Assembly (NCBI RefSeq): GCF_010435965.1
Contig: NZ_JAAGAA010000009.1
Location: 124,001-188,000 of the forward strand
Direction of reading: 5' to 3'
DNA from: Crenobacter caeni
Lineage (GTDB): Bacteria > Pseudomonadota > Gammaproteobacteria > Burkholderiales > Chromobacteriaceae
DNA: 64,000 nucleotides
This document shows, piece after piece, positions 39,508 to 49,121 of this stretch (positions are counted from its first letter, which is position 1; every line of letters begins with the position of its first letter). Position numbers and translations under genes: made by a program. Below the pieces are notes generated by a model. The model worked only from the letters and a program-made list of their open reading frames with translations. It was not told where the DNA came from and ran no database searches.

Positions 39508-40257
39508 ATGAAAGTTCTAGTCGCTGTGAAACGCGTTGTGGATTACAACGTGAAGGTCCGGGCCAAGGCCGACGGTACCGGTGTCGACATCGCCAACGCC
39601 AAGATGTCGATGAACCCGTTCGACGAGATCGCTGTGGAAGAGGCGGTCCGCCTGAAGGAAGCCGGCAAGGCGAGCGAGATCGTGGTGGTGTCGATGGGCG
39701 TCAAGCAGTGCGAAGAGACCCTGCGCACCGCGCTGGCGATGGGCGCCGACCGCGCCATCCTGGTCGAGACCGAAGCCGAGCTGCAGCCCCTGGCCGTCGC
39801 CAAGCTGCTCAAGGAAATCGCCGCCAAGGAAGCGCCGCAGCTGATGATCCTCGGCAAGCAGGCGATCGACGACGACGCCAACCAGACCGGCCAGATGGCA
39901 GCCGCCTTGCTGGGCTGGAGTCAGGGCACCTTCGCGTCCAAGGTCGACCTCGCCGCCGAGACCGTGAATGTCACCCGCGAAATCGACGGCGGCCTCGAGA
40001 CCGTCAAGCTCGCGCTGCCGGCGGTGGTCACCACCGACCTGCGCCTGAACGAGCCGCGCTACGTCAAGCTGCCGAACATCATGGCCGCCAAGAAGAAGCC
40101 GCTGGACAAGACCACGCCGGCTGACCTGGGCGTCGACGTCACCCCGCGCCTGACCACGCTGAAAGTCGCCGAGCCGGCCAAGCGCAGCGCCGGCATCAAG
40201 GTCGCCAACGCCGCCGAACTCGTCGCCAAACTCAAAACGGAAGCAAAGGTGCTGTAA
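39508..40257 (+). CDS. etfB: Electron transfer flavoprotein beta subunit
   Basis: This 249-residue subunit of the ETF heterodimer carries electrons from acyl-CoA dehydrogenases to the quinone pool. It begins [20 protein letters not shown] and contains the ETF-beta signatures [17 protein letters not shown] and [13 protein letters not shown]. The AMP site is in this chain. An excellent GGAGG lies four bases upstream of the ATG. etfA follows after three bases, and the pair is transcribed with the acyl-CoA dehydrogenase downstream. Confidence 0.96.
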   Translation: MKVLVAVKRVVDYNVKVRAKADGTGVDIANAKMSMNPFDEIAVEEAVRLKEAGKASEIVVVSMGVKQCEETLRTALAMGADRAILVETEAELQPLAVAKLLKEIAAKEAPQLMILGKQAIDDDANQTGQMAAALLGWSQGTFASKVDLAAETVNVTREIDGGLETVKLALPAVVTTDLRLNEPRYVKLPNIMAAKKKPLDKTTPADLGVDVTPRLTTLKVAEPAKRSAGIKVANAAELVAKLKTEAKVL

Positions 40258-40260
40258 GCC

Positions 40261-41196
40261 ATGGCCATCCTCGTTATCGCTGAACACGACAACCAGAGCC
40301 TGAAGACAGGCACCCTGAACACCGTGACCGCCGCGGCCAAGCTCGGCGGCGACATCCATGTGCTGGTCGCCGGCAGCGGCTGCGCCGCCGCCGCCGAGGC
40401 CGCCCGCGCCGTCGCCGGCGTCGCCAAGGTGCTCATCGCCGACGCGCCGCAATACGCGCACGGCCTCGCCGAGAACGTCGCCCCGCTGGCGGTTGACCTC
40501 GCCAAGGGTTACAGCCACGTGCTCGCGCCGGCGTCCTCGTTCGGCAAGAACCTGCTGCCGCGCGTCGCCGCCTTGCTCGACGTCGCGCAGATCTCCGAGA
40601 TCTCCGCCATCGAGTCGGCCGACACCTTCGTGCGCCCGATCTACGCGGGCAACGTGCTGGCCACCGTTCAGTCGGCCGACCCGATCAAGGTGATCACCGT
40701 GCGTACCACCGCGTTCGAAGCGGCGGCTAATGGCGGTTCGGCCGCGCTGGAAAACATCGCCGCGGGCGCGGACGCCGGCGTGTCGGCCTTTGTCGGCGCC
40801 GAGCTGACCAAGTCCGACCGTCCGGAACTGGGCGCGGCCAAGATCGTCGTCTCCGGTGGCCGTGCGCTGGGTTCTGACGCGCAGTTCAAGTCCGTGATCG
40901 AGCCTCTGGCCGACAAGCTCGGCGCCGCCGTCGGCGCGTCGCGCGCGGCGGTCGACGCCGGCTACGCGCCGAACGACTATCAGGTCGGCCAGACCGGCAA
41001 GGTCGTCGCGCCGCAGCTCTACGTCGCGGTCGGCATCTCCGGCGCGATCCAGCACCTGGCGGGTATGAAGGACTCCAAGGTGATCGTCGCGATCAACAAG
41101 GACGAAGAAGCGCCGATCTTCCAGGTGGCCGACTACGGCATCGTCGGTGACCTGTTCACCGTCGTGCCGGAACTGATCGCCGAACTGTCGAAGTAA
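40261..41196 (+). CDS. etfA: Electron transfer flavoprotein alpha subunit
   Basis: This 311-residue FAD-binding subunit of ETF has a complete C-terminal FAD domain. The diagnostic stretch [30 protein letters not shown] is at residues about 258-287. The N-terminal domain pairs with EtfB. The start codon follows the etfB stop closely, so translation is probably coupled. Confidence 0.96.
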   Translation: MAILVIAEHDNQSLKTGTLNTVTAAAKLGGDIHVLVAGSGCAAAAEAARAVAGVAKVLIADAPQYAHGLAENVAPLAVDLAKGYSHVLAPASSFGKNLLPRVAALLDVAQISEISAIESADTFVRPIYAGNVLATVQSADPIKVITVRTTAFEAAANGGSAALENIAAGADAGVSAFVGAELTKSDRPELGAAKIVVSGGRALGSDAQFKSVIEPLADKLGAAVGASRAAVDAGYAPNDYQVGQTGKVVAPQLYVAVGISGAIQHLAGMKDSKVIVAINKDEEAPIFQVADYGIVGDLFTVVPELIAELSK

Positions 41197-41248
41197 GCGT
41201 CACCACAAAACGAGGCCGGCCACAGACGCCGGCCCGCAAACAAGAACG

Positions 41249-41318
41249 AACCGGCCGACGGTTCGCCCGGGAGACAGCGCCGCGCATGCGGCGCCGGGCG
41301 AGGACGCGGCCGGTTTTT
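41249..41318 (+). terminator. Nested hairpin between etfA and the acyl-CoA dehydrogenase gene
   Basis: Three arm pairs nest. AACCGGCCG pairs with CGGCCGGTT, CGCCCG with CGGGCG, and GCGCCGC with GCGGCGC around a GCAT loop. The outer 3' arm runs into TTTTT. It could be a partial terminator that lowers dehydrogenase expression relative to ETF. Confidence 0.5.
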
Positions 41319-41346
41319 GTACATATCGAGACTGCAAGGAGAAATC

Positions 41347-43131
41347 ATGATCTACAACGCTCCGGTCAAGGAAATCCGTTTCGCGCTGAACGAACTGGCT
41401 GAACTGCCGGCGATCTGCTCGCTGCCGGGTTACGAGGACTGCTCGGTCGACCTGGTCGACGCCATCCTAGAGGAAGCCGCCAAGTTCGCCGAAGGCGTGC
41501 TCGCGCCGATCAACAAGCAGGGCGACCAAGGCGCCAAGTGGCACAGCGATTTCAGCGTGAGCTCGGCGCCGGGTTTCAAGGACGCGTGGCTGCAGTACGT
41601 CGAAGCCGGCTGGCCCGGCCTGCGCGCGCCGGCCGATTTCGGCGGGCAGGGCATGCCGGCGCTGGTCGCGCTCGCCGCCGAAGAGATGTGGTGCTCGGCC
41701 AACCTCTCGTTCTCGCTGGCGCCGCTGTTGACGCTGGGCGCGGTCGAGGCGATCAACCACCACGCCAGTGAAGAACTGAAGGCCGTCTACCTGCCCAAGA
41801 TGTCGAGCGGCGAGTGGACCGGCACCATGAACCTGACCGAGCCGCAGGCGGGCTCCGACCTCGCGCAGGTGCGCTCGAAGGCGGTGCCGGTCGGCGACGG
41901 CAGCTACAAGGTCAGCGGCCAGAAGATCTTCATCACCTGGGGCGAGCACGACATGGCGGACAACATCGTCCACCTGGTGCTGGCGCGCCTGCCGGACGCG
42001 CCGGCCGGCGTGAAGGGGATCTCGCTGTTCATCGTGCCGAAGTTCCTGGTGAACGAAGACGGCAGCCTCGGCGCGCGCAACGACGTGCGCTGCGTGTCGC
42101 TCGAGCACAAGCTGGGCATCCACGGCAGCCCGACCGCGGTGATGAGCTTCGGCGACGAAGGCGGCGCCATCGGTTATCTGGTCGGCGAAGCCAACAAGGG
42201 TCTCGCCTACATGTTCACCATGATGAACCACGCGCGTTTGGGCGTCGGCGTCGAGGGCATGGCCGTGTCCGAGCGCGCCTACCAGAAGGCGGTCGAGTAC
42301 GCGCGCGACCGCGTGCAAAGCCGCGCCGTCGGCTCGCCTGACGCATCCGGCGTCGCCATCATCCAGCACCCGGACGTGCGCCGCATGCTGATGACCATCC
42401 GCGCCGGCGTCGAGGCGCAGCGCGCGCTCGCCTGTGTCGCCGCCGCCGCGCTCGACCGTGCGAGCCGCCACCCGGTGGCGTCGGAAGCCGCCAGCAACCA
42501 GGCGCTGGTCAACTTCCTGATCCCGATCGTCAAGGGCTGGAACACCGAAGAAGCCAACATCCTGACCAGCCTCGCGGTGCAGGTGCACGGCGGCATGGGC
42601 TTCATCGAGGAGACCGGCGTCGCCCAGTACTACCGCGACGCGCGCATCACTGCGATCTACGAAGGCACCACCGGCATCCACGGCCTCGATTTGATCGGCC
42701 GCAAGACCTTCTCCGAGGGCGGTGCCACCGCGCGCGCTCTCTTGGAAGAGGCCAAATTGACCGCCGGCAAGCTCGCCGCCGCCGGCTTCGCCTCGTTCGC
42801 GGCCAACCTGGAAGCTGCCGTGGCCGACGCCGGCCGCTGTGTCGACTTCATCCTAGAAACCTTCAAGGAGCAGCCGCAACTGGCGGCCGCCGGTTCGGTG
42901 CCCTTCCTCAAGCTGATGGGCATCGTGCTCGGCGGCTGGCAGATGGGCCGCGCCGCGCTGATCGCCAAGGAAAAGCAGGGTGAAGACGGTGCCGACACCG
43001 ACTTCTACACCGCCAAGCTCGCAACCTGCCGCTTCTACGGCGAGCACTACCTGCCGCAAGTGTCCGGTCTTGCCACCGCCGTGGTGGACGGCGCCGGCAG
43101 CGTGCTGGAGATGCCGGAACACCTGTTCTGA
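41347..43131 (+). CDS. Acyl-CoA dehydrogenase (long-form, DmdC/AcdA-like)
   Basis: This flavoprotein introduces the 2,3 double bond of acyl-CoA and passes electrons to ETF. The 594-residue protein is of the long subfamily (about 600 residues) with an extra C-terminal domain. MTGTMNLTEPQAGSDL-type flavin-site residues appear near residue 160, followed by KIFITWGEHDM. The catalytic glutamate is likely in AIYEGTTGIHGLDL near residue 440. CAAGGAGA precedes the ATG at 41347. The substrate could be fatty acyl-CoA or 3-methylmercaptopropionyl-CoA. Confidence 0.92.
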   Translation: MIYNAPVKEIRFALNELAELPAICSLPGYEDCSVDLVDAILEEAAKFAEGVLAPINKQGDQGAKWHSDFSVSSAPGFKDAWLQYVEAGWPGLRAPADFGGQGMPALVALAAEEMWCSANLSFSLAPLLTLGAVEAINHHASEELKAVYLPKMSSGEWTGTMNLTEPQAGSDLAQVRSKAVPVGDGSYKVSGQKIFITWGEHDMADNIVHLVLARLPDAPAGVKGISLFIVPKFLVNEDGSLGARNDVRCVSLEHKLGIHGSPTAVMSFGDEGGAIGYLVGEANKGLAYMFTMMNHARLGVGVEGMAVSERAYQKAVEYARDRVQSRAVGSPDASGVAIIQHPDVRRMLMTIRAGVEAQRALACVAAAALDRASRHPVASEAASNQALVNFLIPIVKGWNTEEANILTSLAVQVHGGMGFIEETGVAQYYRDARITAIYEGTTGIHGLDLIGRKTFSEGGATARALLEEAKLTAGKLAAAGFASFAANLEAAVADAGRCVDFILETFKEQPQLAAAGSVPFLKLMGIVLGGWQMGRAALIAKEKQGEDGADTDFYTAKLATCRFYGEHYLPQVSGLATAVVDGAGSVLEMPEHLF

Positions 43132-43150
43132 GCGTTGTGCGGGCACAATG

Positions 43151-43180
43151 AAAAACGCCACGGCTTGCCGTGGCGTTTTT
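43151..43180. terminator. Bidirectional terminator between convergent genes
   Basis: AAAAACGCCACGG-CTTG-CCGTGGCGTTTTT is a perfect 13-base-pair stem with A and T tracts. It serves the dehydrogenase (plus) and the PhoX-like gene (minus). Confidence 0.92.
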
Positions 43181-43194
43181 GCTGGCAGGCGCCC

Positions 43195-45186
43195 TTATCT
43201 GGCCAAACGCAGTTGGGTATCGGCTGTGGTCAGGTAGCCGACTGCTGCACCGAACTTGTTTTTGTAGTTCTGGTTGATCAATGGGTCGAGCGTGCCCTTC
43301 ACCGTGTTGTGGATGGATCCCCAATCGCCGGCGTGCTGGAAATTGCTCATGATATAGGTCCAGCCGTTCAGCTCGTCGACTGCGTGCAGCCCGGTCGATT
43401 CGCCCCCCGCCGGTACCGAAAGGATGCGCGCGAGCGTCTTGTTGTCGACGTCGTACGCCCACAGGAAGTTGTTCACATGCTGGCCGCTGTCCTCACCGAT
43501 AAATAGCGTACGCATTTTCTCGGAGAACTTGAGGTTGTCCGGGTTGGCGACCTTGTCGGGGTTGGCGGTGTTGCCCAGCGCGTCGGCTGCCGACAAGTCT
43601 TCTCCGCAGAGCAGCACCTTGCTGTTCGAAGGCATCCATTCGCTGTTGATGGATGCACCGTCGCTATCCCTGAGGTTGCCGGAGAGCTGGTGTTGCAGGA
43701 TCGCGCCCGCCTTGAGTTGGGCCGGCAGGTTGATGCCGATGCCCGCCTGGTAGCCCTTGCTGCTGCCGACCACCATCGAATCTTGGCAATTCTGCAGCGC
43801 CGAATACGCCAGCTTGTCCCGGACATTGACGGTGGTGCCTTCCATCTTGGTGAAGCCCAGGCTGCCGCAGACGTAGGCCGCGTAGCGGTGGGTCTCCAGG
43901 AAGGCCGCAGCCTTTTCCATGCCCGGCTTCAGCTTCAGCCACTCGGCCTTGCCGCCGACGAATACCTTGCGGAAGGTGGTGTCGCTCGGGTCGGTAGTGG
44001 CGCGCTCGAAGATGTCGGTTGCCTGCAGGGTGTCGGCCAGCGTCTTGATCTCGGCACTGTTCGCTCGGCCCAGACGGATCCAGGCGAGCTTGAAGGCCGG
44101 CGCCTGCGGGTCCAGCGTGCTCAGGCCGGTGCCTTCGATCTTCGCGACATAAAGGGTACCGGCGGACAGGTCTTTTTCCTTGTCGGCGACAAAGCAGAAC
44201 AGGCCGCCGTTGGTCGCATCGTCGCCCATCAGCGCGGTGCGTTGATCCGGCATCACTTGTACCAGCTCGTGCGAGATGCGCCCCATGCAATAGTGCTTCT
44301 TGATGCTGCCAGTGCCGTCCGGGTTGACCGTCACCTCCGGCAGGTGGCCGTAGTGGTAGGGCTTGGCCCGGGTTTCGTCGCCGTACAGGTTCTTGGAGAA
44401 CGCCTTGAACTGGCTGCTGGAAGCTGCGCCGAACGCGTCCGGTTCGTACTCCTCGCTCGACAAATGGGTGCCCCACGGAGACAGGCTGGCGCCACAGGTG
44501 ATCCACAGTCCCTGCACGGCGCGGGTGTCGACGTTGTGGTACTTCATCAGCGTGAGCTTGCCGGTCTTCGGATCCTGGTCCAGCGTCAGCACGGCGATCG
44601 GCGAGGGCAGCTTGCCGTACATGTCGGTCTTGCCGTCCTGCGCCCATGTGGTGTACTCGAACTGCACCACCGCGAACACCGGCGTGCCTTTCACGCCCGG
44701 GACCCTGGCACCGGGTACAGCCAACAGCGAGGTGCCGTCAGGTGAATCGGAAAAGAACTGACGGGTTTGTCCCGTGACCGTATTGTCGAGGATGGGCTGG
44801 TTGTTGATGTCGTAGTAACCACCGGCGAGCAGTTGGCCGCCCTGACCGTCCGGGATCTGGTCGCCGGTGACGAAGAAGGGCTGGTAGGCGAGTTGGTGGA
44901 CCAGCTGGCTGCCGTCGCTAAACTGGACGGTCATCGCGCTGGCGACGTGGGGGCTCGCCATCTTAGCGGGCTCGGCCAGCGTCGGAGCGGGCATGGATGA
45001 GAAGCTGACTCGGCTCAGGCTGGGTGCCGCAGGTGATGTTGGCTGCGTGGCATTGCTGCTGCCACCGCCACCGCCCAGGCAGCCGGCAAGCAGCGCGCTG
45101 CTGCCGGCGCCGACGGACAGGGGAAGCAGGGGGCCGCTGGCGAGCAGTTGCAGCAGGCGGCGGCGGTCGGGAGAGGACGGTTGCAT
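43195..45186 (-). CDS. PhoX-family (DUF839) lipoprotein, putative phosphatase
   Basis: This 663-residue envelope protein is related to PhoX, a calcium- and iron-dependent alkaline phosphatase family. The signal has a twin-arginine-like motif (DRRRLLQLLASG) and a lipobox LLAGC with Cys36, followed by a Gly5-Ser2 linker. Family motifs are the CGASLSPWGTHLSSEE block, GRISHELVQVMPD, MGDDATNGGLFCF, and IGEDSGQHVNNFLWAYD. The start at 45186 begins MQPSSPDRRR. A longer version to 45330 adds an unrelated tail. It lies downstream of the barrel-like gene, 152 bases away. Confidence 0.8.
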   Translation of the reverse strand: MQPSSPDRRRLLQLLASGPLLPLSVGAGSSALLAGCLGGGGGSSNATQPTSPAAPSLSRVSFSSMPAPTLAEPAKMASPHVASAMTVQFSDGSQLVHQLAYQPFFVTGDQIPDGQGGQLLAGGYYDINNQPILDNTVTGQTRQFFSDSPDGTSLLAVPGARVPGVKGTPVFAVVQFEYTTWAQDGKTDMYGKLPSPIAVLTLDQDPKTGKLTLMKYHNVDTRAVQGLWITCGASLSPWGTHLSSEEYEPDAFGAASSSQFKAFSKNLYGDETRAKPYHYGHLPEVTVNPDGTGSIKKHYCMGRISHELVQVMPDQRTALMGDDATNGGLFCFVADKEKDLSAGTLYVAKIEGTGLSTLDPQAPAFKLAWIRLGRANSAEIKTLADTLQATDIFERATTDPSDTTFRKVFVGGKAEWLKLKPGMEKAAAFLETHRYAAYVCGSLGFTKMEGTTVNVRDKLAYSALQNCQDSMVVGSSKGYQAGIGINLPAQLKAGAILQHQLSGNLRDSDGASINSEWMPSNSKVLLCGEDLSAADALGNTANPDKVANPDNLKFSEKMRTLFIGEDSGQHVNNFLWAYDVDNKTLARILSVPAGGESTGLHAVDELNGWTYIMSNFQHAGDWGSIHNTVKGTLDPLINQNYKNKFGAAVGYLTTADTQLRLAR

Positions 45187-45338
45187 CGGGGGAGACTCCG
45201 TGAGGTCGGGGGATGACCTGTGGATTCTCATGTCATGCCGTGACGACCCGATGAACGGCGGGTGACCATTTGGTTGCAGTTTTTTGACGGGCTCGGCAGA
45301 GTGCGCTCTGGCCGTGAGTGCCTCTGCCAACTGTGGAC

Positions 45339-46460
45339 TTACAAAGGCAAGTACACTCCCGCTTTGAGGCCCATCGCTCGACTGTTCGACGGCGAACGGC
45401 CGTCACTTTGCACGCCAAGCCGGAAGTAACGGTGGCGGATTTCTGCGCAGGCGGTTTTGAAGCGGCTCTCGTAAGCGAGTCCGAACTGCCAGTCGGTGAA
45501 GCCGTGATAGCTGACCCGCAGTTGCGGCAGGGTGACGTCGCGGTAACGGGTTAGTGACGCTTCGGCCTCCCACGCTTGCTGCCGGTAGCTGGCAGCCAAT
45601 TCGATCTTGCTGTGCAGTTTTTGCGTGTAGTTGGCGCGGCTATCTTGTCCGCTGGCCAGCGGTTCACGGTTGCCGTTGGTGTCTAGCGCAACATCGCTGT
45701 TCGCTTGCAGTGTGCTGGTCGGCAGGTCGCGCCAGCGCAGTTCTCCCAGTGCATCGTTGATCAACAGGCGACCTTGCCAGGCGTCTTGCCATTGCCAGGC
45801 CAGCGCCAGATCGAGCGCGTAGCCGCGGGCGGATGGCGAGGCGTCGCCCAGGAAGGGGTTGAAGCCGCTGTCAGTATCCAGCCCGGTGTAACGCAGGGTG
45901 CGCATGGCTTGCAACTGGTACTGCTGCTCGGTCAGGGCAAGTGCACTGCCGGCGACGTTGTCTTCGCGCATGGCCAGCCCATCCAGCAGGCTGGCGCCGA
46001 CGCCGGCCTGCCAGCGCCACGCGCCACTGGCAGGTAGCTCGAAGCTGTGGGCAAGCCCGATGCCACGCGCGCTGAAGCTGTCCAGCAGGTAGTCGGCGTC
46101 GTAGCGCCGCCCCGGGGTGGGCTTGAGGTTGTTCTTGTCCTGGTACACCAGATCCAGCGCGTCCTTGCTGGCGCTGGCCCACGCTTCGGCACGGTAGAAG
46201 GTAGAGACTTGCCAGCCGTGGTGGGCGAGGGCAAGTTCGGCGCGCGCGGTGCCGACTGCCTTGGCGACGCCGTTACGGGTATTCGGTAGCGTGGTCCAGT
46301 CACCGTCCAGTTGTTTGAGCGGCAGCGCGTCGTTGGCGGCATAGGCGGCCACGCTGCTGGAGAGGGTCAGTGCCTGCGGGACGGCGGCTGGGTTGACCAG
46401 CGCGAGCGGGGACGCCAGCGCGGGCAGGGGGAGCAGGATAGGTAGGAGTATTTTTTTCAT
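45339..46460 (-). CDS. Predicted outer-membrane protein of unknown family
   Basis: I do not recognise this 373-residue protein. It has a signal peptide (MKKILLPILLPLPALA) and a mature region rich in alternating polar and hydrophobic residues with many Trp, Tyr and Gln. Its periodicity (for example WRWQAGVGASLLDGLAM, LDLALAWQWQDAWQGRLLI, LRVSYHGFTDWQFGLAY) suggests a beta-barrel of about 14-18 strands. It does not end in aromatic residue plus F, and no TPR or plug domain is seen. An A7 run occurs at codons 2-4. It sits between two poly-glycine lipoprotein genes on the same strand. Confidence 0.65.
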   Translation of the reverse strand: MKKILLPILLPLPALASPLALVNPAAVPQALTLSSSVAAYAANDALPLKQLDGDWTTLPNTRNGVAKAVGTARAELALAHHGWQVSTFYRAEAWASASKDALDLVYQDKNNLKPTPGRRYDADYLLDSFSARGIGLAHSFELPASGAWRWQAGVGASLLDGLAMREDNVAGSALALTEQQYQLQAMRTLRYTGLDTDSGFNPFLGDASPSARGYALDLALAWQWQDAWQGRLLINDALGELRWRDLPTSTLQANSDVALDTNGNREPLASGQDSRANYTQKLHSKIELAASYRQQAWEAEASLTRYRDVTLPQLRVSYHGFTDWQFGLAYESRFKTACAEIRHRYFRLGVQSDGRSPSNSRAMGLKAGVYLPL

Positions 46461-46483
46461 CTTGGTGTTATACGGCCAGGCAT

Positions 46484-46513
46484 AAAAAAACCTGCCGGCT
46501 CAGGGCCGGCAGG
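46484..46513 (-). terminator. Rho-independent terminator of the large lipoprotein gene
   Basis: On the minus strand CCTGCCGGC-CCTGA-GCCGGCAGG is followed by TTTTTTT. It separates the large lipoprotein gene from the barrel-like gene, so the two may be transcribed separately or through partial readthrough. Confidence 0.88.
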
Positions 46514-46526
46514 TGCTTGGATTGCC

Positions 46527-48824
46527 TTACAGCAGTGAGACGGACGAGCCGTCGGAGAAGACGACCTTGCTCTTGTAGATGGTGCCGATTACGGTGCCCG
46601 AGCTGTTCCTTATCACTCCGATACGAGCATCGCCCAGCGCCTGAGCCAGTTCGAAGCGGATGCCCGCCGGACTCGTCAGCGTCAGGCCAACGGCACCATT
46701 GGTGTCGCGCGTGCCGCTGCCCGCGATCAACAGCGTCTTGCCTGCTGCGCTGGTGTAGCTGTAGCCCAGCGTGAAGGCCTGGCTCAGGTAGCCAGTGTCC
46801 TGCGCGGTCAGCGACAGCTTGAGCGGCCGAGTTGCGTTGTATAGCAGGCCGTCGAACGAGACGCTGCGCTTCTCGTAGTTTTCTGCGCTGGTGACGACGC
46901 CCGGGTCGTACTGACTCTGGTCGACGCGGCCTTCCAGCGTGCCCGAGAACACCTTGTTGCCGTCAACGACGAAGTCGCCGATAAACCTGGCGTGGCTGAG
47001 GTCGTAGCCCTTTTGCTTGTCGGCCTTGCGCTCGTCGATCAGCAGGTCACCGCTGAACTTGACGCCGGCCAGGTCGAGGCTGGCCTTGAGCTTCACCTCG
47101 GTGGGGGCGAAGGTTTCGCTATTATCGAGCGCAGGCACCGAATCAAGCTTCAGGCTGGCTTCCGAAATGGCCAGGTTGATCGCTTTTCCATTAAGCGCCA
47201 GCAAGCGCGGGTCGGTCGTGTTGTTAGTGTCGAACTGGTAATTGGTGCTGATCGAACCGGCGAATGTCAGCGACTTTTGGTCGCTGCCAATTTGATAGCT
47301 CAGCACGGTCTTCGCATTGGGCAGATAGCTGTTCAAACGGCCCAGATCGCCTTCGATGCGGGCGGCCGTCGCGTATTGATCACCGTAGGTGATCGTGCCG
47401 TTGCCGGTTGCGGGGGTAGATACGACGGGCGTACCTTGTTGGCCGTTGCCAAGATACGGTGTGGATACTGTCACTACTTTCCAGCTAAAGCCACTGTTAC
47501 CAGCTTTGGCGATTGCCAGATAGCGTGTAACCGTAGACCAGGTTTTCCAGTCGAATGCAGATCCATCAGTGCAATAGACTGCCGTCATTGGAAGGTAAAT
47601 GTGCCCGGTAATATTGCTCGGAATAAAAGACTCAATTGGACGGTCGAGACAGATGCCACCGTCACTGGTCCTTACGTATTTATAGGTAGTAGTTGGAGTA
47701 GTGTATTGCGTACCTTCGTAGCCCGGGCGCTGGTAGGCCATATTGACCCCGGCGGCCAGTGCGGAAACAGCCCTGTGGCTGTACTGGGTGATTTCAATGC
47801 CGTCCGGCAACAAGGTGGACGCCAGTCGATCCTGCAGTTGTACTTGCAGGGCGCGGTCGACTTCGGTCAGGTTGCTGCGCAGGTCGTTGAGCATCAGCTT
47901 GGCCTGCTGGATGTCGGAGAGGCCGCCGCTGCTTTCTTGTTGGACCTTGTCCTTGATGATGGAGAGCTCGTCCGAATCGATCACATCATCGACGTTCACG
48001 GCTGCAGTCGCTTTTTCAGCTTGATCTTTTAGACTACCATCCAACTGGCTGGCGGCTTGTATCAGCTCGCTAGGCAGCAGAACGCCTGCAACATTTGCCG
48101 TGGTCAGGTTAATTGCGTTACCGGCCGAAGCGACGAAGACTTGGGCGGTTGCTTTGAGTGCCTGCTCCAGGGGAACGCCTTCTTTTTCGGAGGCGGCGGC
48201 AAACAGAGCCAGCACCGATGCGTATTTGGCAGCGTTGCCGGTGGCGGAGCCCAGATCCTTGTTGACCGATGAAACCAGCGCAGGCGGGGTGTGCAGATCG
48301 AAGTCGGCGTCTCCTAGGAACATCTTGGCAACCAGCTTGTTGCTTGCCTGTGCGTCTTCTGCCTTGAGGCTGGCGAGCGAGGCCTCCACCCGCTTGTAGG
48401 CGAGGTGGGTCAGCGGGGTGACCGCAAAGTCTTTCTGTCCTGTGTAGGCGCCGACCGAGTTCAGCGTACCGGTGAAGGTTTCCTCCTTGCCGGTTGCCTC
48501 GTCGTAGTACTTGAACGGTGCGCCGCCGCCAACCTCGACTACGAATACCTTGTCGGTCAGTTTGTTCGGGTCGAAGTCAAACTTGATCTTGCCGTCGGTG
48601 CCAACCGTCGTTTCGGCTACGGTCAGTCCGGCCTTGTTCTTCAGCTTGGCCGGGGTGCCGGTTGCAATCTGGCCTAGCGACGGAGTAACTGCCACGCTTT
48701 GTGTGGCTACAGTTCCCCCGTTACCGCTTGCCGTGCTACTACTGCCGCTCCCACCTCCCCCACCGCATGCCGCCAGCGCCAGCGCGGTCGTGACCGCCAG
48801 GGAAATTGCCTTCAACTGTGCCAT
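46527..48824 (-). CDS. Large surface-type lipoprotein of unknown function
   Basis: I do not recognise this 765-residue protein. It has a lipoprotein signal with lipobox LAAC (Cys20) followed by GGGGGSGSSS, the poly-Gly/Ser linker seen in several neisserial surface lipoproteins. Residues about 35-150 look like a carboxypeptidase-regulatory-like beta domain, about 150-330 are helical, and from about 470 the chain is beta-rich and ends SDGSSVSLL. A lower-GC part covers residues about 360-455. A GGAGAG site precedes the ATG. It is divergent from the gsp operon. Confidence 0.7.
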   Translation of the reverse strand: MAQLKAISLAVTTALALAACGGGGGSGSSSTASGNGGTVATQSVAVTPSLGQIATGTPAKLKNKAGLTVAETTVGTDGKIKFDFDPNKLTDKVFVVEVGGGAPFKYYDEATGKEETFTGTLNSVGAYTGQKDFAVTPLTHLAYKRVEASLASLKAEDAQASNKLVAKMFLGDADFDLHTPPALVSSVNKDLGSATGNAAKYASVLALFAAASEKEGVPLEQALKATAQVFVASAGNAINLTTANVAGVLLPSELIQAASQLDGSLKDQAEKATAAVNVDDVIDSDELSIIKDKVQQESSGGLSDIQQAKLMLNDLRSNLTEVDRALQVQLQDRLASTLLPDGIEITQYSHRAVSALAAGVNMAYQRPGYEGTQYTTPTTTYKYVRTSDGGICLDRPIESFIPSNITGHIYLPMTAVYCTDGSAFDWKTWSTVTRYLAIAKAGNSGFSWKVVTVSTPYLGNGQQGTPVVSTPATGNGTITYGDQYATAARIEGDLGRLNSYLPNAKTVLSYQIGSDQKSLTFAGSISTNYQFDTNNTTDPRLLALNGKAINLAISEASLKLDSVPALDNSETFAPTEVKLKASLDLAGVKFSGDLLIDERKADKQKGYDLSHARFIGDFVVDGNKVFSGTLEGRVDQSQYDPGVVTSAENYEKRSVSFDGLLYNATRPLKLSLTAQDTGYLSQAFTLGYSYTSAAGKTLLIAGSGTRDTNGAVGLTLTSPAGIRFELAQALGDARIGVIRNSSGTVIGTIYKSKVVFSDGSSVSLL

Positions 48825-49121
48825 ATCAAACTCTCCAAGACCATGATCGCAATGTGCTTAATAATTGTCCTTGCATGTATGAAAATGACGCAAGCATTTG
48901 GTGTAATGGGAAAGGTTTGTCGCCGAGTACTGTGGTACGTGCACCGCACAAGTGGCGAGAATCGCCCTCTGGGGACGGTGTGCAAGGCGCGCGCGCGCGT
49001 TGGCGTCGAAGTTTGCGGTGGCGCGGCGTGCTGATAAGATGCGGGTAGTCATGCCTTTGGGATTGTGCGCCTTGAGTCGCTTGTATTTAGCTTGCCACCG
49101 GCGCGGTGCATGGGCCACTTG
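48825..49121. promoter_or_regulatory. Divergent promoter region, lipoprotein and gsp operon
   Basis: This 297-base gap holds the control region for both the lipoprotein gene (minus) and gspC (plus). It contains an AT-rich segment near 48850-48905 on the lipoprotein side, an alternating GC run at 48987-48999, and a weak TATTTA near 49084 on the gsp side. No confident promoter or operator could be assigned. Confidence 0.35.

Noticed and set aside
43195..45330. Longer version of the PhoX-like protein
   Set aside because: The extra 48 N-terminal residues would bury the twin-arginine and lipobox signal, so the start at 45186 is preferred.
48987..48999. Alternating GC run as a Z-DNA control element
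   Set aside because: Only 13 bases long in a very GC-rich genome, and nothing ties it to a promoter.
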